Positions 27,727 through 37,940 of a DNA stretch of 64,000 nt are shown piece by piece. The notes under the pieces were generated by a model. That model ran no database searches. It saw nothing but the letters and a program-made list of their open reading frames with translations, and had not been told where the DNA came from. Numbering within the stretch: position 1 is the stretch's first letter; the number at the start of each line of letters is the position of its first letter. The position numbers and the translations under genes were made by a program. This stretch comes from Sphingorhabdus rigui (GTDB taxonomy: Bacteria; Pseudomonadota; Alphaproteobacteria; Sphingomonadales; Sphingomonadaceae). The stretch lies in contig NZ_JACIEA010000001.1 of NCBI RefSeq assembly GCF_014196595.1, positions 622,845 to 686,844 of the forward strand, written 5' to 3'.

Positions 27727-28686
27727 ATGATGTTTGGCTCAAATACCTTGGGGAATGGCTGGGTCCTGCCCGCTGATGACGCTGCAATAACGGCCGCGAT
27801 GGAGCTTTTGCGTTCCGGTCAAATCGTCGCGATTCCCACCGAGACGGTATATGGCCTCGCGGCGGACGCCAGCAATGCCGATGCGGTGGCCAAGATCTAC
27901 GCGGCCAAGGGGCGTCCAGACTTTAACCCGTTGATTGTGCATGTGGCCGACCAATTAGCCGCCGAAAATTTGGCTGAATTCAGCCCGATGGCACATCAAT
28001 TGGCGCAGGCATTTTGGCCGGGGCCGCTTACGCTTGTGCTGCCCCTCAGGGCTGATGCCGACATCGCTGGTGCCGTTACGGCTGGTTTGCCGACCATTGC
28101 ATTACGCTGCCCCGCCCATCCCGTCATGCAGGCACTGCTTAAAAAAACCGGCCTGAACATTGCAGCGCCGTCCGCAAACAAAAGCGGCGGTATTAGCCCG
28201 ACCCGTGCCGAACATGTGCTTGCGGGGCTTGGCGGTGCGGTTCCGATGATCTTGGATGGAGGGCCTTGTTCTGCGGGACTCGAATCCACCATTGTTGCCG
28301 TACGTGACAATGGTTGGCAGATATTGAGACCGGGTCCAGTCACCGCCGCGGATATTGAGCTGGTTCTAAGGACTAGCCCCTTAAAGCCGTCGGGCAATAA
28401 TATTGAAGCGCCCGGGCAATTGGCGAGCCATTATGCACCGTCAAAGCTTTTGCGCTTAAACGCGATCCAACCAGAACCCGGCGAATGGCATATCGGGTTC
28501 GGGGCAATGGAGGGCAATGATAATTTGTCCGCGTCCGGAGACCTAGCGCAGGCCGCAGCCAATCTGTTTGACGCGCTACACAGGGCCGATGCGAGCGCCG
28601 CATTATCCATATCGGTCGCGCCGATACCGCACGAAGGGATTGGCGTCGCGATTAACGACCGGCTGCAACGGGCATCGATCCCGTGA
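27727..28686 (+). CDS. L-threonylcarbamoyladenylate synthase (Sua5 type)
   Basis: Makes threonylcarbamoyl-AMP from threonine, bicarbonate and ATP, the first step of t6A37 tRNA modification. 319 residues: an N-terminal YrdC domain (IPTETVYGLAADASN, KGRPDFNPLIVHV, PSANKSGGISPTRAEHV) plus a C-terminal Sua5 domain (ASHYAPSKLL). The length distinguishes Sua5 from the shorter TsaC. A GAAGG site precedes the start. Its TGA overlaps the GTG start of the protease gene, so the two are coupled. Confidence 0.94.
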   Translation: MMFGSNTLGNGWVLPADDAAITAAMELLRSGQIVAIPTETVYGLAADASNADAVAKIYAAKGRPDFNPLIVHVADQLAAENLAEFSPMAHQLAQAFWPGPLTLVLPLRADADIAGAVTAGLPTIALRCPAHPVMQALLKKTGLNIAAPSANKSGGISPTRAEHVLAGLGGAVPMILDGGPCSAGLESTIVAVRDNGWQILRPGPVTAADIELVLRTSPLKPSGNNIEAPGQLASHYAPSKLLRLNAIQPEPGEWHIGFGAMEGNDNLSASGDLAQAAANLFDALHRADASAALSISVAPIPHEGIGVAINDRLQRASIP

Positions 28687-29639
28687 AGTGGGCTGCGGGC
28701 ATCCTGTTGATGGCGGCATGGATAACCCCAAGTGATGCCGCTGCGCCTGCAGATGTGGCGGCGTACCAAGCGTTGGCCCAGCAAGATCTTCGGTTGGCGA
28801 CCATCGGCTATCGGCTTGCCCTAGCAAATGTGCCGTTTTGCGACCGAAAAACATTAAGCCCCGGCTGGGTATTGCATGACGAAGCCCAATATCCCGACAA
28901 CGGTCTCGCAAAGACAGCTTTCGTTTTTCGGTCACCGGTGGCGATCTCGTCGGTTGTGGCCGGTGGCGGGGCCGCGCAGCTAGGGCTTCAGGCGGGCGAT
29001 GGCATTACGGCGGTTGACGGCATTGACGTGACTGGCCCTAACATCGTGAAGAATGGGCGCGCAACGGCGCGGGTTGCGAAAATACAGACCCTTTTAGAGG
29101 CCGCCTTCGCCAAAACCGGAACGGCGGTCGTGTCCATGAAGACGGCAGCTGGACCCAAACAAGTGAAGTTGCAACCGTCCGCCATATGTTCGTCACAATT
29201 TTGGGTGGATACCAAGACGAAGTTGGACGCCGGCGCAGATGGTGTTTCCGTGCGCGTTACCCAAGGGCTGATGACCTTTGCTGCTGCGGATGATGCAGAG
29301 CTGGCGGCGGTGGTTGCGCACGAAATGGCGCATAATTTGCTTCGGCACAGGGATAGGTTGGTGGCAACAGGTGGTGCAAAAAAGCAGGTTCTCACGACAG
29401 AAATAGAAGCAGACCGCCTTTCGGTTTGGTTGATGCAGAACGCGGGATATGATCCGGCGGCAGCGGTGCGTTTCATTGAGCGATTTGGCCGCAAAACCAG
29501 CCTTGGCATTTTTCCGGACGGAAGCCACTTGCGTTGGCGCAATCGGCAAATGCTTATGCAGGCGGAAATTGTCGGCATGATGCAGGTTGATGCACGAAAC
29601 GGTCTTCGGTCACCGCCTCTGTTGCGTCTGTCGAACTAG
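28683..29639 (+). CDS. Exported M48-type metalloprotease with PDZ domain
   Basis: 318 residues starting at GTG, with a signal peptide (ILLMAAWITPSDAAA). Residues about 80-150 form a PDZ domain (AQLGLQAGDGITAVDGIDV). The zinc motif HEMAH is at 213-217, followed by an EADRLSVWLM segment that supplies the downstream zinc glutamate. This predicts a periplasmic or membrane-associated quality-control peptidase. The start overlaps the Sua5 stop (GTGA), and the stop begins another copy of the 15-bp repeat. Confidence 0.85.
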   Translation: MKWAAGILLMAAWITPSDAAAPADVAAYQALAQQDLRLATIGYRLALANVPFCDRKTLSPGWVLHDEAQYPDNGLAKTAFVFRSPVAISSVVAGGGAAQLGLQAGDGITAVDGIDVTGPNIVKNGRATARVAKIQTLLEAAFAKTGTAVVSMKTAAGPKQVKLQPSAICSSQFWVDTKTKLDAGADGVSVRVTQGLMTFAAADDAELAAVVAHEMAHNLLRHRDRLVATGGAKKQVLTTEIEADRLSVWLMQNAGYDPAAAVRFIERFGRKTSLGIFPDGSHLRWRNRQMLMQAEIVGMMQVDARNGLRSPPLLRLSN

Positions 29640-29651
29640 GTCCTGACCCTA
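29637..29651 (+). repeat. 15-bp repeat, copy 2
   Basis: TAGGTCCTGACCCTA, whose first three bases are the stop codon of the PDZ/M48 protease gene. It is identical to the copies at 25118-25132 (other strand) and 60603-60617. Confidence 0.7.
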
Positions 29652-29737
29652 GAAAATAAGTTGCATATCAAAATGCTATTTCATCCCAGCGCGCTCTGGC
29701 CTATCGCGTGATGTATAGCAGTGCAGGGGAGAGCAAA

Positions 29738-30793
29738 TTGCCTACATCGAAGCGAATCTTGATTGGGCTTTTGCCGATTGTTGCACTTGCCGGCTGTGGT
29801 GAGGCATCGGGCAGCAAAAAGGCTGCGGTCGAAACAGCGCAGGTTGTGCGCGTGTTCACCGTGGAAAAGGAAAACCTTCAGCGTGAAATTAGCGCGGTGG
29901 GAACGGTGCGGTATCGGCGCGAAACGCCGCTTGGCTTCACCACCCCCGGAAAAGTCGCCGTTGTTCGCTTTGAAGAAGGTGATTTTGTAAAGCGCGGCGC
30001 ATTATTGTCGGCGTTGGATTCTACGACTGTTGGCGCTGACGTAAGCGTGTCCGTCGCCGAAAGAGACCGTGCGCGCGCCGAGTTTGAACGCGTGCGTTCG
30101 TTATATGCCGACGGTTGGATAACCAAAGCGCGTTTTGAAGCAGCAGACGCTGCGGTAAAAGCTGCTGATGCCCGCGTCCGGCAGGCTGGCTTTGCGCGCA
30201 GCACGGCGCAGCTGTATGCACCATCAAGCGGCGTCGTTCTGCAGCGCAACGTCCAACCAGGACAAGTTATCGCGGCAGGTATGCCCGCGCTCATATTGGG
30301 TGAAGCAGATGAAGGCTTTGTCTTTCGCGTCCCCATCGTCGACCGTGACGCGTCAAAATTGCGCGTAGGTATGACGGCAGACATCATGATCGAATCGTCC
30401 GGCGAAGCGCCTGTTTCGGCTACCATTTCGGAAATCGATGGACGCGCGAATGAGGCAACGGGCGCGTTCACCGTGCAATTCCGGCTGCCCTCGCGCCCAA
30501 ACTTGCGTTCGGGGCAAATTGGAACGGCCAATATCAAGCTTCCTGCCATGGAAAGCGGGGACCTGCTGCAGATTCCAGCTACCGCATTGTTCGGCGTCCG
30601 CACCGGAGAAGGCCTTGTATACATTGTCGCAAAAAACAATCGCGTCGAAACGCGCAATGTTGCGATTGAACGTGTGTCTGATACATTCGTGACTGTGTCC
30701 GGTGGCATAAAGCCGGGGGACAAGATCGTGACGTCGGGGTTGGAAAAACTGCGAACGGGATCGCCTGTCCGCATTATCGCGACGCAGCCTTAA
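29738..30793 (+). CDS. RND efflux periplasmic adaptor (membrane fusion protein), lipoprotein
   Basis: About 351 residues. Links an inner-membrane RND pump to an outer-membrane channel. A lipoprotein signal (LIGLLPIVALAGC, cysteine as lipobox) is followed by a lipoyl/barrel-sandwich half (ETPLGFTTPGKVAVVRFEEG), an alpha-hairpin, a second lipoyl half (LYAPSSGVVLQRNVQPGQ) and beta-barrel domains. The TTG at 29738 has GGGGAG six bases upstream and starts exactly at the signal peptide. GTG 29708 and ATG 29711 are alternatives without a site. The pump gene follows after 3 bp. No outer-membrane factor gene is nearby. Confidence 0.9.
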   Translation: MPTSKRILIGLLPIVALAGCGEASGSKKAAVETAQVVRVFTVEKENLQREISAVGTVRYRRETPLGFTTPGKVAVVRFEEGDFVKRGALLSALDSTTVGADVSVSVAERDRARAEFERVRSLYADGWITKARFEAADAAVKAADARVRQAGFARSTAQLYAPSSGVVLQRNVQPGQVIAAGMPALILGEADEGFVFRVPIVDRDASKLRVGMTADIMIESSGEAPVSATISEIDGRANEATGAFTVQFRLPSRPNLRSGQIGTANIKLPAMESGDLLQIPATALFGVRTGEGLVYIVAKNNRVETRNVAIERVSDTFVTVSGGIKPGDKIVTSGLEKLRTGSPVRIIATQP

Positions 30794-30796
30794 CAG

Positions 30797-33700
30797 ATGC
30801 ATATCGCCGAAATCGCCATCCGCCGGTGGCAATTAACCTTAGTGCTGTTTACGCTGCTGTGCGCGCTTGGATTCTCAGCATTCCAGCAAGTGCCGCGCGC
30901 GGTTGATCCGCATTTTTCGATGCCGGTCGTGTCGATCGTTGCCGCGCAACCCGGCGCGGACGCAGCGGAGATTGAGCAGACGATTACCAAGCCAATCGAA
31001 GAGCTTGTTCAGGGCCTGGAAGACGTTCAAAGCGTGAATTCGACCAGCAGCGATGGCAACGCCGTCATTCGGGCGGAATTCGACTGGTCGGGCGACCCTG
31101 ATCAATATTTCAACGACACCGTTCGCGAAGTAACGGCCATCCGCAGCCAACTCCCGGCCGATTTGCAAAAGCTGCAGTTCGAAAAAATTCGAACGACGAA
31201 TGCATCCATTCTGCAAATCGCGTTGCTCAGCGAGACGGCCAGTTGGTACCGTATGGAAAAATATGCGCGGGATATCAGCGAAGCATTGGGGCGTTACAAA
31301 GAAGTCCGGCAGTCCGAAATTTATGGGCTGCCTCAACCCGAAATAACCGTCGCCATCAACTCGGGACGTTTGGCCGAGTTGCGCATTCCCGCAAGCGCCG
31401 TGGTTGACGCAATCCGTCTGGCTGGGGCTGATGTGCCAGCCGGTGCCGTCACCAGCGGCGCACGCCGTTTTAACATCGAAGCAGGGGGCGCGTTTCGCGA
31501 CCTTGATCGCATACGCAATTTGCCCATCCGTACCAATGATGGAACCTTATTGCGCGTCGGCGATGTTGCAGACATTAAAATGGGATCGGCCGAACAGCGC
31601 GTAAAGGTCAGCCATAATGGCCAACGCGGGGTATTCATTACGGCCAACCAAAAGCAGGGCACGGACGCGACGAAGCTTCGCAATCGGTTAATCCAAGAGC
31701 TTGAGATTCAAAAGAAGCTGCTTCCGCCCGATATAAAGGCTGTCGTTGAGTTTGATCAAAGCCGGGATATTCGCAAGCGTCTTCAGGAACTTGCCCGCGA
31801 CTTCACCCTTGCGTTGTTTTTGGTGCTGATCACGCTGCTGCCATTGGGCTGGCGCGCGTCGGTGATTGTGATGATATCGATCCCGCTGTCGGTTGCCTCG
31901 GGATTGCTGGCGATTTCGGCATATGGATTTAACCTCAGCCAGCTTGTGGTCGCGGGCTTTATTCTGACGCTTGGTTTGCTGGTGGACGATTCAATCGTCG
32001 TTGTCGAAAACATCGCGCGACATTTGCGGATGGGCAAAGGCAGGAACCAAGCGGCTATCGACGGCACCAAAGAAATCACCATGGCGGTCTTGGGATCAAC
32101 GGGTGTTTTGGTGTTTGCCTTCCTTCCGCTCTTCTTTTTGCCGGAGGGGGCGGGTAAATTCACCCAAAGCTTCATCGGCACTATCGTGTCAACGATTACC
32201 GCCTCGATGATCGTATCGCTGACTATTGTGCCGTTCCTTGCCAGTCGTATCTTGAAGCGGGAAGAGCATGAGGGCGGCAACCCATTACTTCAGTGGCTGA
32301 TGCTGAAGATTGACAAATTTTATCACCCGCTGCTGCATTGGGCGTTGGATAGACCGCGGCGGTCGGTGTGGGGCGCCCTTGCGGTCACCTGCGCGGCATT
32401 TCTTTTCATCCCATTGCTCGGTTTCAGCCTGTTTCCAAATGCGGACACGTCCTATTTTCGCGTCACGGTGGAATCCGAACAAGGCGCCAGCATTGCAGAA
32501 ACGGGTCGCATCGTTCGGCAAGTTTCCGAGATTTTGAAGACCGAGCCCGCGATTAAAGTCCGCGCCGAAAATGTCGGCGCATATAATCCGCCTGTCTTTT
32601 ACAATGTTTTCCAACGCGGCGAAAACCCGACTCATGGCGAAGTATTGGCTATCATGGACAATTGGGAGGGGTCCAAATCCCGCGCGATGGTCGACCGGCT
32701 GCGTAAGAAATTTGACGAGATATCTGGCGCGCGCATTAAGCTGGTATTGTTCCAAAACGGAGCGCCGATAAACGCGCCTGTCGAATTCCGGGTATATGGG
32801 CCCGACCAAAACGAACTCAAACGTATTGCCGCCAAAATGGAGATGGCGCTGCGCGAAACGCCCGGGGCCCGAGACGTCAACAACCCAGTTGCCTTTGACC
32901 GCATTGACCTTGATATCCGGGTCGATGACGCAAAAGCGGCCCTGCTTGAAGTGCCCGCAGGCGCCGCACGCCGGGCGGTCCGACTAGCCATCAGCGGTGA
33001 GCGTGCGGGCACATTCCGGGACGAGGAGGGTGACAGCTATCCCATCATTGTGCGGCACCCCCTTACCGATACCCAGCCCATATCGGCGTTGGAATCCATC
33101 TATGTGTCCAACCGAAGCGGACAGGCGGTTTCGTTGGCGGAGATTTCCAATCCGACCTTGGAATCAACGCCAGCTGCCATCTACCGCTATAATCTGCAAC
33201 GTAATGTCAGCGTGACCGCGCAGGTATCCGACGGTGCGGTCATTTCAAAGGTGAACCTGGACGCGCAGAAGAAGATGGACGCCATTCCCCTTAAGCCCGG
33301 ATATAGTATTGCGGTCGGCGGTGAGGCGGAAAAAATCAATGAGACATTCGCCGGTTTTGGTCCGGTTGTCATCGTTGCCCTATTTAGCATCTTCGCCATT
33401 CTTGTGGCCGAATTTGGACGGTTCAAAGAGGCATTGGTTGTCGCAGGCGTTATCCCGTTGGGTACGTTTGGTGGCCTTATTGCGCTCCTTGTTACCGGTA
33501 ACAACCTCTCGTTTTTAGCAGTCATTGGTTTTATCGCGCTCATCGGGATTGAAATTAAAAACTCGATCCTGCTCGTCGATTTTACCAGCCAATTGCGCGC
33601 CAGCGGCTATGCGCTACGTGAAGCCATTGAAAAGGCCGGAGAGGTACGTTTCCTTCCGGTGTTGTTGACATCGGTAACGGCCATTGGCGGACTTATGCCA

Positions 33701-33865
33701 CTCGCACTTTTTGGCGGTAGTCTTTATGGGCCACTGGCGATCGTATTGATCGGGGGGTTGATTTCTTCGACTGTGCTATCACGTATCGTCACACCAGCCA
33801 TGTATTTGCTGGTCGTACGCGGGGACGTCGCGAAGGCGCCAGATTCCATTCAAGTTCAAGGATAA
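30797..33865 (+). CDS. RND-family efflux permease
   Basis: 1,022 residues. An inner-membrane, proton-driven trimeric exporter of the AcrB/HAE1-like group, with two six-helix halves and two large periplasmic loops. TM4 carries the paired acidic residues in GLLVDDSIVVVENI, and TM10 has GFIALIGIEIKNSILLVDF. Its sequence is closer to the short RND permeases of proteobacterial MexK/CzcA-like clades than to AcrB. The substrate is unknown. It is cotranscribed with the adaptor. Confidence 0.93.
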   Translation: MHIAEIAIRRWQLTLVLFTLLCALGFSAFQQVPRAVDPHFSMPVVSIVAAQPGADAAEIEQTITKPIEELVQGLEDVQSVNSTSSDGNAVIRAEFDWSGDPDQYFNDTVREVTAIRSQLPADLQKLQFEKIRTTNASILQIALLSETASWYRMEKYARDISEALGRYKEVRQSEIYGLPQPEITVAINSGRLAELRIPASAVVDAIRLAGADVPAGAVTSGARRFNIEAGGAFRDLDRIRNLPIRTNDGTLLRVGDVADIKMGSAEQRVKVSHNGQRGVFITANQKQGTDATKLRNRLIQELEIQKKLLPPDIKAVVEFDQSRDIRKRLQELARDFTLALFLVLITLLPLGWRASVIVMISIPLSVASGLLAISAYGFNLSQLVVAGFILTLGLLVDDSIVVVENIARHLRMGKGRNQAAIDGTKEITMAVLGSTGVLVFAFLPLFFLPEGAGKFTQSFIGTIVSTITASMIVSLTIVPFLASRILKREEHEGGNPLLQWLMLKIDKFYHPLLHWALDRPRRSVWGALAVTCAAFLFIPLLGFSLFPNADTSYFRVTVESEQGASIAETGRIVRQVSEILKTEPAIKVRAENVGAYNPPVFYNVFQRGENPTHGEVLAIMDNWEGSKSRAMVDRLRKKFDEISGARIKLVLFQNGAPINAPVEFRVYGPDQNELKRIAAKMEMALRETPGARDVNNPVAFDRIDLDIRVDDAKAALLEVPAGAARRAVRLAISGERAGTFRDEEGDSYPIIVRHPLTDTQPISALESIYVSNRSGQAVSLAEISNPTLESTPAAIYRYNLQRNVSVTAQVSDGAVISKVNLDAQKKMDAIPLKPGYSIAVGGEAEKINETFAGFGPVVIVALFSIFAILVAEFGRFKEALVVAGVIPLGTFGGLIALLVTGNNLSFLAVIGFIALIGIEIKNSILLVDFTSQLRASGYALREAIEKAGEVRFLPVLLTSVTAIGGLMPLALFGGSLYGPLAIVLIGGLISSTVLSRIVTPAMYLLVVRGDVAKAPDSIQVQG

Positions 33866-33869
33866 GCAC

Positions 33870-34409
33870 ATGTCACATGATGAAGCGATTTTCGCCGGCG
33901 GTTGTTTCTGGTGCACGGAGGCTGTTTTTGGCCAGTTGGCCGGCGTGCACAGCGTCGAAAGCGGATATATTGGTGGGACTACAGTTGATCCCACATATAA
34001 AGAGGTTTGCGGCGGTCAAACGGGGCATGCCGAAGCCATCCGTATTGCCTTTGACGCCGAAGTCATCAGCTATGCCGATTTGCTGGAGATATTTTTTGCA
34101 ACGCACGATCCGACGCAATTAAACCGTCAGGGGAATGACGTCGGGACGCAATATCGGTCGGCAATTTTCCCGTTGAATGATGATCAACGTGCTGCCGCTG
34201 AAGCAGGCATCGCCAAAGCCGCGGCGGACTGGCCCGCGCCTATTGTCACCGCGATTGAAGGCCCTGCGACCTGGTATCCTGCAGAAGATTATCATCAGGA
34301 ATATTGGGAGGGTGAAGGCCAGCGGAACGCATATTGTCTGGCTGTCATTCCGCCCAAGCTTGCAAAGCTGAAAAAGGGATTTGCCGAACGGCTAGCCGAC
34401 TCCGCATAG
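33870..34409 (+). CDS. msrA: Peptide-methionine (S)-S-oxide reductase
   Basis: Repairs oxidised methionine residues. 179 residues. The catalytic motif GGCFWC carries nucleophilic Cys12, followed by GYIGG, TGHAEAIRIAFD and EDYHQEYW. No signal peptide, so cytoplasmic. The start lies four bases after the RND permease stop, so it probably belongs to the same transcript. Confidence 0.96.
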   Translation: MSHDEAIFAGGCFWCTEAVFGQLAGVHSVESGYIGGTTVDPTYKEVCGGQTGHAEAIRIAFDAEVISYADLLEIFFATHDPTQLNRQGNDVGTQYRSAIFPLNDDQRAAAEAGIAKAAADWPAPIVTAIEGPATWYPAEDYHQEYWEGEGQRNAYCLAVIPPKLAKLKKGFAERLADSA

Positions 34410-34440
34410 ACAATGCAGATTGGCGCGTTAAGTATACGTC

Positions 34441-35310
34441 ATGACACATAAACCTGTTCGAAAAGCCATATTCCCTGTCGCGGGTCTCGGCACCCGCTTT
34501 TTGCCTGCGACAAAGGCCATTCCGAAAGAAATGCTGCCGATAGTCGACAGTCCGCTCATCCAATATGCGGTCGATGAGGCGCGTGAAGCGGGTATCGAGC
34601 AGATGATATTCGTGACGGGTCGCTGTAAGAGCGCAATTGAAGACCATTTCGATATCGCGTTCGAGCTTGAGCACACAATGGCGGCGCGTGGCAAAGACAC
34701 ATCGGTGTTGGCCAGCTCACGCCTGACACCGGGCAACTGCGTGTATGTGCGGCAGCAGGAACCACTGGGACTTGGGCACGCAATTTGGTGCGCGCGCGAC
34801 ATCGTTGGTGATGAGCCCTTCGCCATATTCCTTCCTGATGAGTTTATGCACGGATCACCGGGATGCATGAAGCAGATGGTCGACGCTTATCAGAACATTG
34901 GCGGCAACGTCATCAGCGTGCTTGAAGTGCCCCGGCACGCGGTATCAAGCTACGGCGTTATTGCGCCCGGCGCGGCGCGTGGCGCGATTACTGAGGTGCT
35001 CGGCCTCGTTGAAAAGCCAAAGGTTGAGGACGCGCCATCGAACCTGATCGTTTCAGGCCGTTACATCCTTCAGCCTGAAGTGATGCATATTTTGGAAGGC
35101 CAAGAAAAAGGCGCTGGTGGCGAGATACAGCTAACCGATGCCATGGCGCAGATGCTCGGTAAGCAACCTTTTCATGCCGTCACATTTGACGGAAATCGCT
35201 ACGACTGTGGATCAAAAGTAGGTTACATCGAAGCCAACTTGGCGTTAGCGCTGCAAAGGCCGGATATGGCCGATGAAGTTCGCGCCATTGCGGTCAATCT
35301 TTTAAAATAG
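34441..35310 (+). CDS. galU: UTP-glucose-1-phosphate uridylyltransferase
   Basis: Makes UDP-glucose for envelope polysaccharide and glycolipid synthesis. 289 residues, normal for GalU. The nucleotide-binding start IFPVAGLGTRFLPATKAIPKEM is diagnostic (shown in part: GLGTRFLPATKAIPKEM), with VDSPLIQYAVDEA, FLPDEFMHG, and the C-terminal FDGNRYDCGSKVGYIEAN. It is 31 bp after msrA. Confidence 0.97.
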   Translation: MTHKPVRKAIFPVAGLGTRFLPATKAIPKEMLPIVDSPLIQYAVDEAREAGIEQMIFVTGRCKSAIEDHFDIAFELEHTMAARGKDTSVLASSRLTPGNCVYVRQQEPLGLGHAIWCARDIVGDEPFAIFLPDEFMHGSPGCMKQMVDAYQNIGGNVISVLEVPRHAVSSYGVIAPGAARGAITEVLGLVEKPKVEDAPSNLIVSGRYILQPEVMHILEGQEKGAGGEIQLTDAMAQMLGKQPFHAVTFDGNRYDCGSKVGYIEANLALALQRPDMADEVRAIAVNLLK

Positions 35311-35341
35311 GCCTGTTGCGCGGGATATTGGGTTTTTCGAA

Positions 35342-35647
35342 ATGCGTTTGATTATTTGTGCTTTGCTGTGTGTGCTCCTCCAAGGATGCGTTGCTTCGAT
35401 CGTTTCGAATGTTGCGAACGCACCGATGAAAGCCGTTTCAAAGACGGTCGATGTTTTGACGACCAGCCAATCGGAATCTGATGAAAAACGCGGCCGTAAA
35501 TTGCGGAAACACGAAGAAGCTCTGGGGAAGCTCAGCCGTAAACGTGCCAAGGCGCGCAAACGCTGTGCTGACAGTGATAGAGACGCCTGCGAAAAGGCAG
35601 CGGACCTGAGCGATCAGATTGAACGCGAACAGGATCGCGCACGGTAA
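35342..35647 (+). CDS. Small putative lipoprotein with charged coiled-coil tail
   Basis: 101 residues. The N-terminal signal ends in a lipobox-like LLQGC. A middle segment, NAPMKAVSKTVDVLTTSQSE, leads to a highly charged helical tail rich in Lys, Arg and Glu with two cysteines (RCADSDRDACEKA). Probably anchored in the envelope. It follows galU by 31 bp and may share its transcript. Similar short lipoproteins with a TTSQSE segment occur in sphingomonads (recollection). No function is known to me. Confidence 0.7.
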   Translation: MRLIICALLCVLLQGCVASIVSNVANAPMKAVSKTVDVLTTSQSESDEKRGRKLRKHEEALGKLSRKRAKARKRCADSDRDACEKAADLSDQIEREQDRAR

Positions 35648-35825
35648 ACGCGTTTGTCTGCCAACTGGTAATGGCTGTCGACAAACGGCCGATTTGAATG
35701 AAATTTTGTATCTCGTCGATTGTTAAGCTTTTTGGTCGAACGCAGCTTTCGCCTGAGGCCTGCTTACGGTTAAGGCGCCCGCATAGACCGATGGGGAAGA
35801 CACCCGCGGGTCTCGTGGAGGGTTA

Positions 35826-37940
35826 ATGCGCGTTTTTGAACTACGTTTGGCACTGTTGACGTCGGCTATGGCTGTGATGACTGTACCGTCTCAAGCTGTT
35901 GCCAATGACAGCGGCGCAAATGCCGAGGCATCTTCAGTTCGGGCCGGCAGCCGGCAATTCACACCCGATTTTTTCACCACCTACGCCCCCGTTACCGCGC
36001 TGGACATGGTGAAGCGCATCCCTGGATTTTCCATCAGTGAAGGTGAAGGGCGTCGCGGCTTTGGCGAAAATGCTGGCAATGTTCTGATCGATGGAGACCG
36101 GCCATCTACAAAGTCCGATGACGTGTGGACGACGCTGTCTCGGATTCCGGCAAGTCAGGTCGAATATATCGAGTTGTCTGAGCAGGCGGGCGCGGACACC
36201 GAAACGCAGGGGCAAGGGCAAGTCATAAATATCGTCCGTAAGCGGACTGCAAAGGTCAACGGCACCTATGAAGGGACGATCATCGCGGGAACCCGCTATG
36301 GTTTTCAGCCGTCAGTCAACGCGTCGGCGACGCTGCGGCGGGGCGAAACAAGTTATGAACTGAACGTGTCATCTTACTCTGAACGGGTCTACGGATTTGG
36401 CCCGGAAGATTTTAAGACGGGATCGGCTGTCTTGCTTGAACGGCGCTATTACAATGGCAAGGGCGGCCATGACCAAGCTGCCCTTGGCGGCGCCGTCAAG
36501 ACCAAATTGGGCGGCAGCAAGGTCAACCTCAATGGCCAAGTGCGCTGGGATGACAGTTTCGACATTCGGGAGGCGGACTATTTCAATAGCTCCGGTGTGG
36601 ACACCGCTGATGAGTTTTTGCTGCGTGGCGGCCCCGTTAGCGACATAAGTTATGAAGTCGGCGGTGACATTGAATTTTCTGCCTTGCCCAAGACGAATAC
36701 CAAAATTGTCGCGCTGTATCGATCAGGGCACGAAAGCGCCTATAGCAGCATCGAAATTGCCCGCATGGGGCAGCCGGTGACTTTGTTTGAAACGCGCAGC
36801 CGTAACAAGCCCACAGAAGCCGTTATGCGCATCCAGAATGACTGGAGCGGGCCCAGGAGGCATGCCGTCCAATTCGGCGCTGAGATCGCTTATAATCGCC
36901 TTGATGCACGTTTCAGCGTCGCCAATTCGGTCGCCGGTGCGGTGACCAGTTTCCCGGCATCAGATGTCCTCGTTCAAGAAACGCGGTTTGAACCATTTGT
37001 CGGTGACGTATGGACGCTTGGCCCATCATGGAAAGTTGAAGCCGGCGCAATTGCCGAATTTTCCAAACTGACCTTGTCGGGTGACAGTATAGCGGAGCGG
37101 AGCTTTCAATTTATCAAGCCCCGCGCGATTGCGACGTGGACAATCAATCCGCAAACCACTTTGGAATTGCGCGCCGAACGTCAGGTTGCCCAACTGAACT
37201 TCAATGAGTTTGCCACGTCGGTCGATGTGACCGTCGGAAATCAGGTGGATGCTGGCAATGCGGATCTTGTCCCCGAAAAAACAACGACTGTCTCGGGTCT
37301 CATCCGTCACAAGTTTCTGGAACGCGGCAGCATTCAGTTCCGTGGTGATTACCAGTTGGTCAGCGATACCCAAGACCTTGTGCCCATCACGATACGTGAC
37401 AGCAATGGAGCCATCACCGCGCAATTTGATGGCACCGGGAACATTGGCAAAAGCAAGCGATGGAATGCCGAGCTGGAGATAACATTACCGCTGGATTGGT
37501 TGACGCAGCCCATTGGGTTCGCGGGCATCGAAGCGAAATATATTGGACATTACCACGGCAGCAAAGTGACCGACCCCGTCACTGGGTTGAACCGTCGCAT
37601 GTCCAACCGTCCATTGTGGCACCAACAATGGGATATCCGTTATGACATGGCTGACCTAGGCCTGGTTTACGGCGCGTCCTTCAGTGTGCAGGAACCGAAC
37701 TACGCATATTTCTTCAACGAGATCAGGCGTCAGCACGAGGGCACGCGATCGACAGTGTTTATTGAATATAGCAAGTTCAGCCTAGGGACACTGCGTTTCC
37801 AAGTGACCGACATGGCAGAAGTGCACCGGGACCGGTTTATTTATGCCGGAACGCGGGCGTCTGGAGGCTTTGATCAGATCGTGAACCGGAAACGCAGCCT
37901 GGATCCGTTGTTTCAACTGTCGTTGTCCGGGAAATTCTGA
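35826..37940 (+). CDS. TonB-dependent outer-membrane receptor
   Basis: 704 residues with a signal peptide (MRVFELRLALLTSAMAVMTV...QAVA). An N-terminal plug domain (DMVKRIPGFSISEGEGRRG, VLIDGDRPSTKSDDVW, RIPASQVEYIEL) is followed by a long beta-barrel that ends LFQLSLSGKF, with the terminal phenylalanine used for outer-membrane insertion. No FecA-like signalling extension is seen. The ligand is unknown. A GGAGGG site is very close to the ATG. It abuts the MacB-like gene tail to tail with no spacer. Confidence 0.9.
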   Translation: MRVFELRLALLTSAMAVMTVPSQAVANDSGANAEASSVRAGSRQFTPDFFTTYAPVTALDMVKRIPGFSISEGEGRRGFGENAGNVLIDGDRPSTKSDDVWTTLSRIPASQVEYIELSEQAGADTETQGQGQVINIVRKRTAKVNGTYEGTIIAGTRYGFQPSVNASATLRRGETSYELNVSSYSERVYGFGPEDFKTGSAVLLERRYYNGKGGHDQAALGGAVKTKLGGSKVNLNGQVRWDDSFDIREADYFNSSGVDTADEFLLRGGPVSDISYEVGGDIEFSALPKTNTKIVALYRSGHESAYSSIEIARMGQPVTLFETRSRNKPTEAVMRIQNDWSGPRRHAVQFGAEIAYNRLDARFSVANSVAGAVTSFPASDVLVQETRFEPFVGDVWTLGPSWKVEAGAIAEFSKLTLSGDSIAERSFQFIKPRAIATWTINPQTTLELRAERQVAQLNFNEFATSVDVTVGNQVDAGNADLVPEKTTTVSGLIRHKFLERGSIQFRGDYQLVSDTQDLVPITIRDSNGAITAQFDGTGNIGKSKRWNAELEITLPLDWLTQPIGFAGIEAKYIGHYHGSKVTDPVTGLNRRMSNRPLWHQQWDIRYDMADLGLVYGASFSVQEPNYAYFFNEIRRQHEGTRSTVFIEYSKFSLGTLRFQVTDMAEVHRDRFIYAGTRASGGFDQIVNRKRSLDPLFQLSLSGKF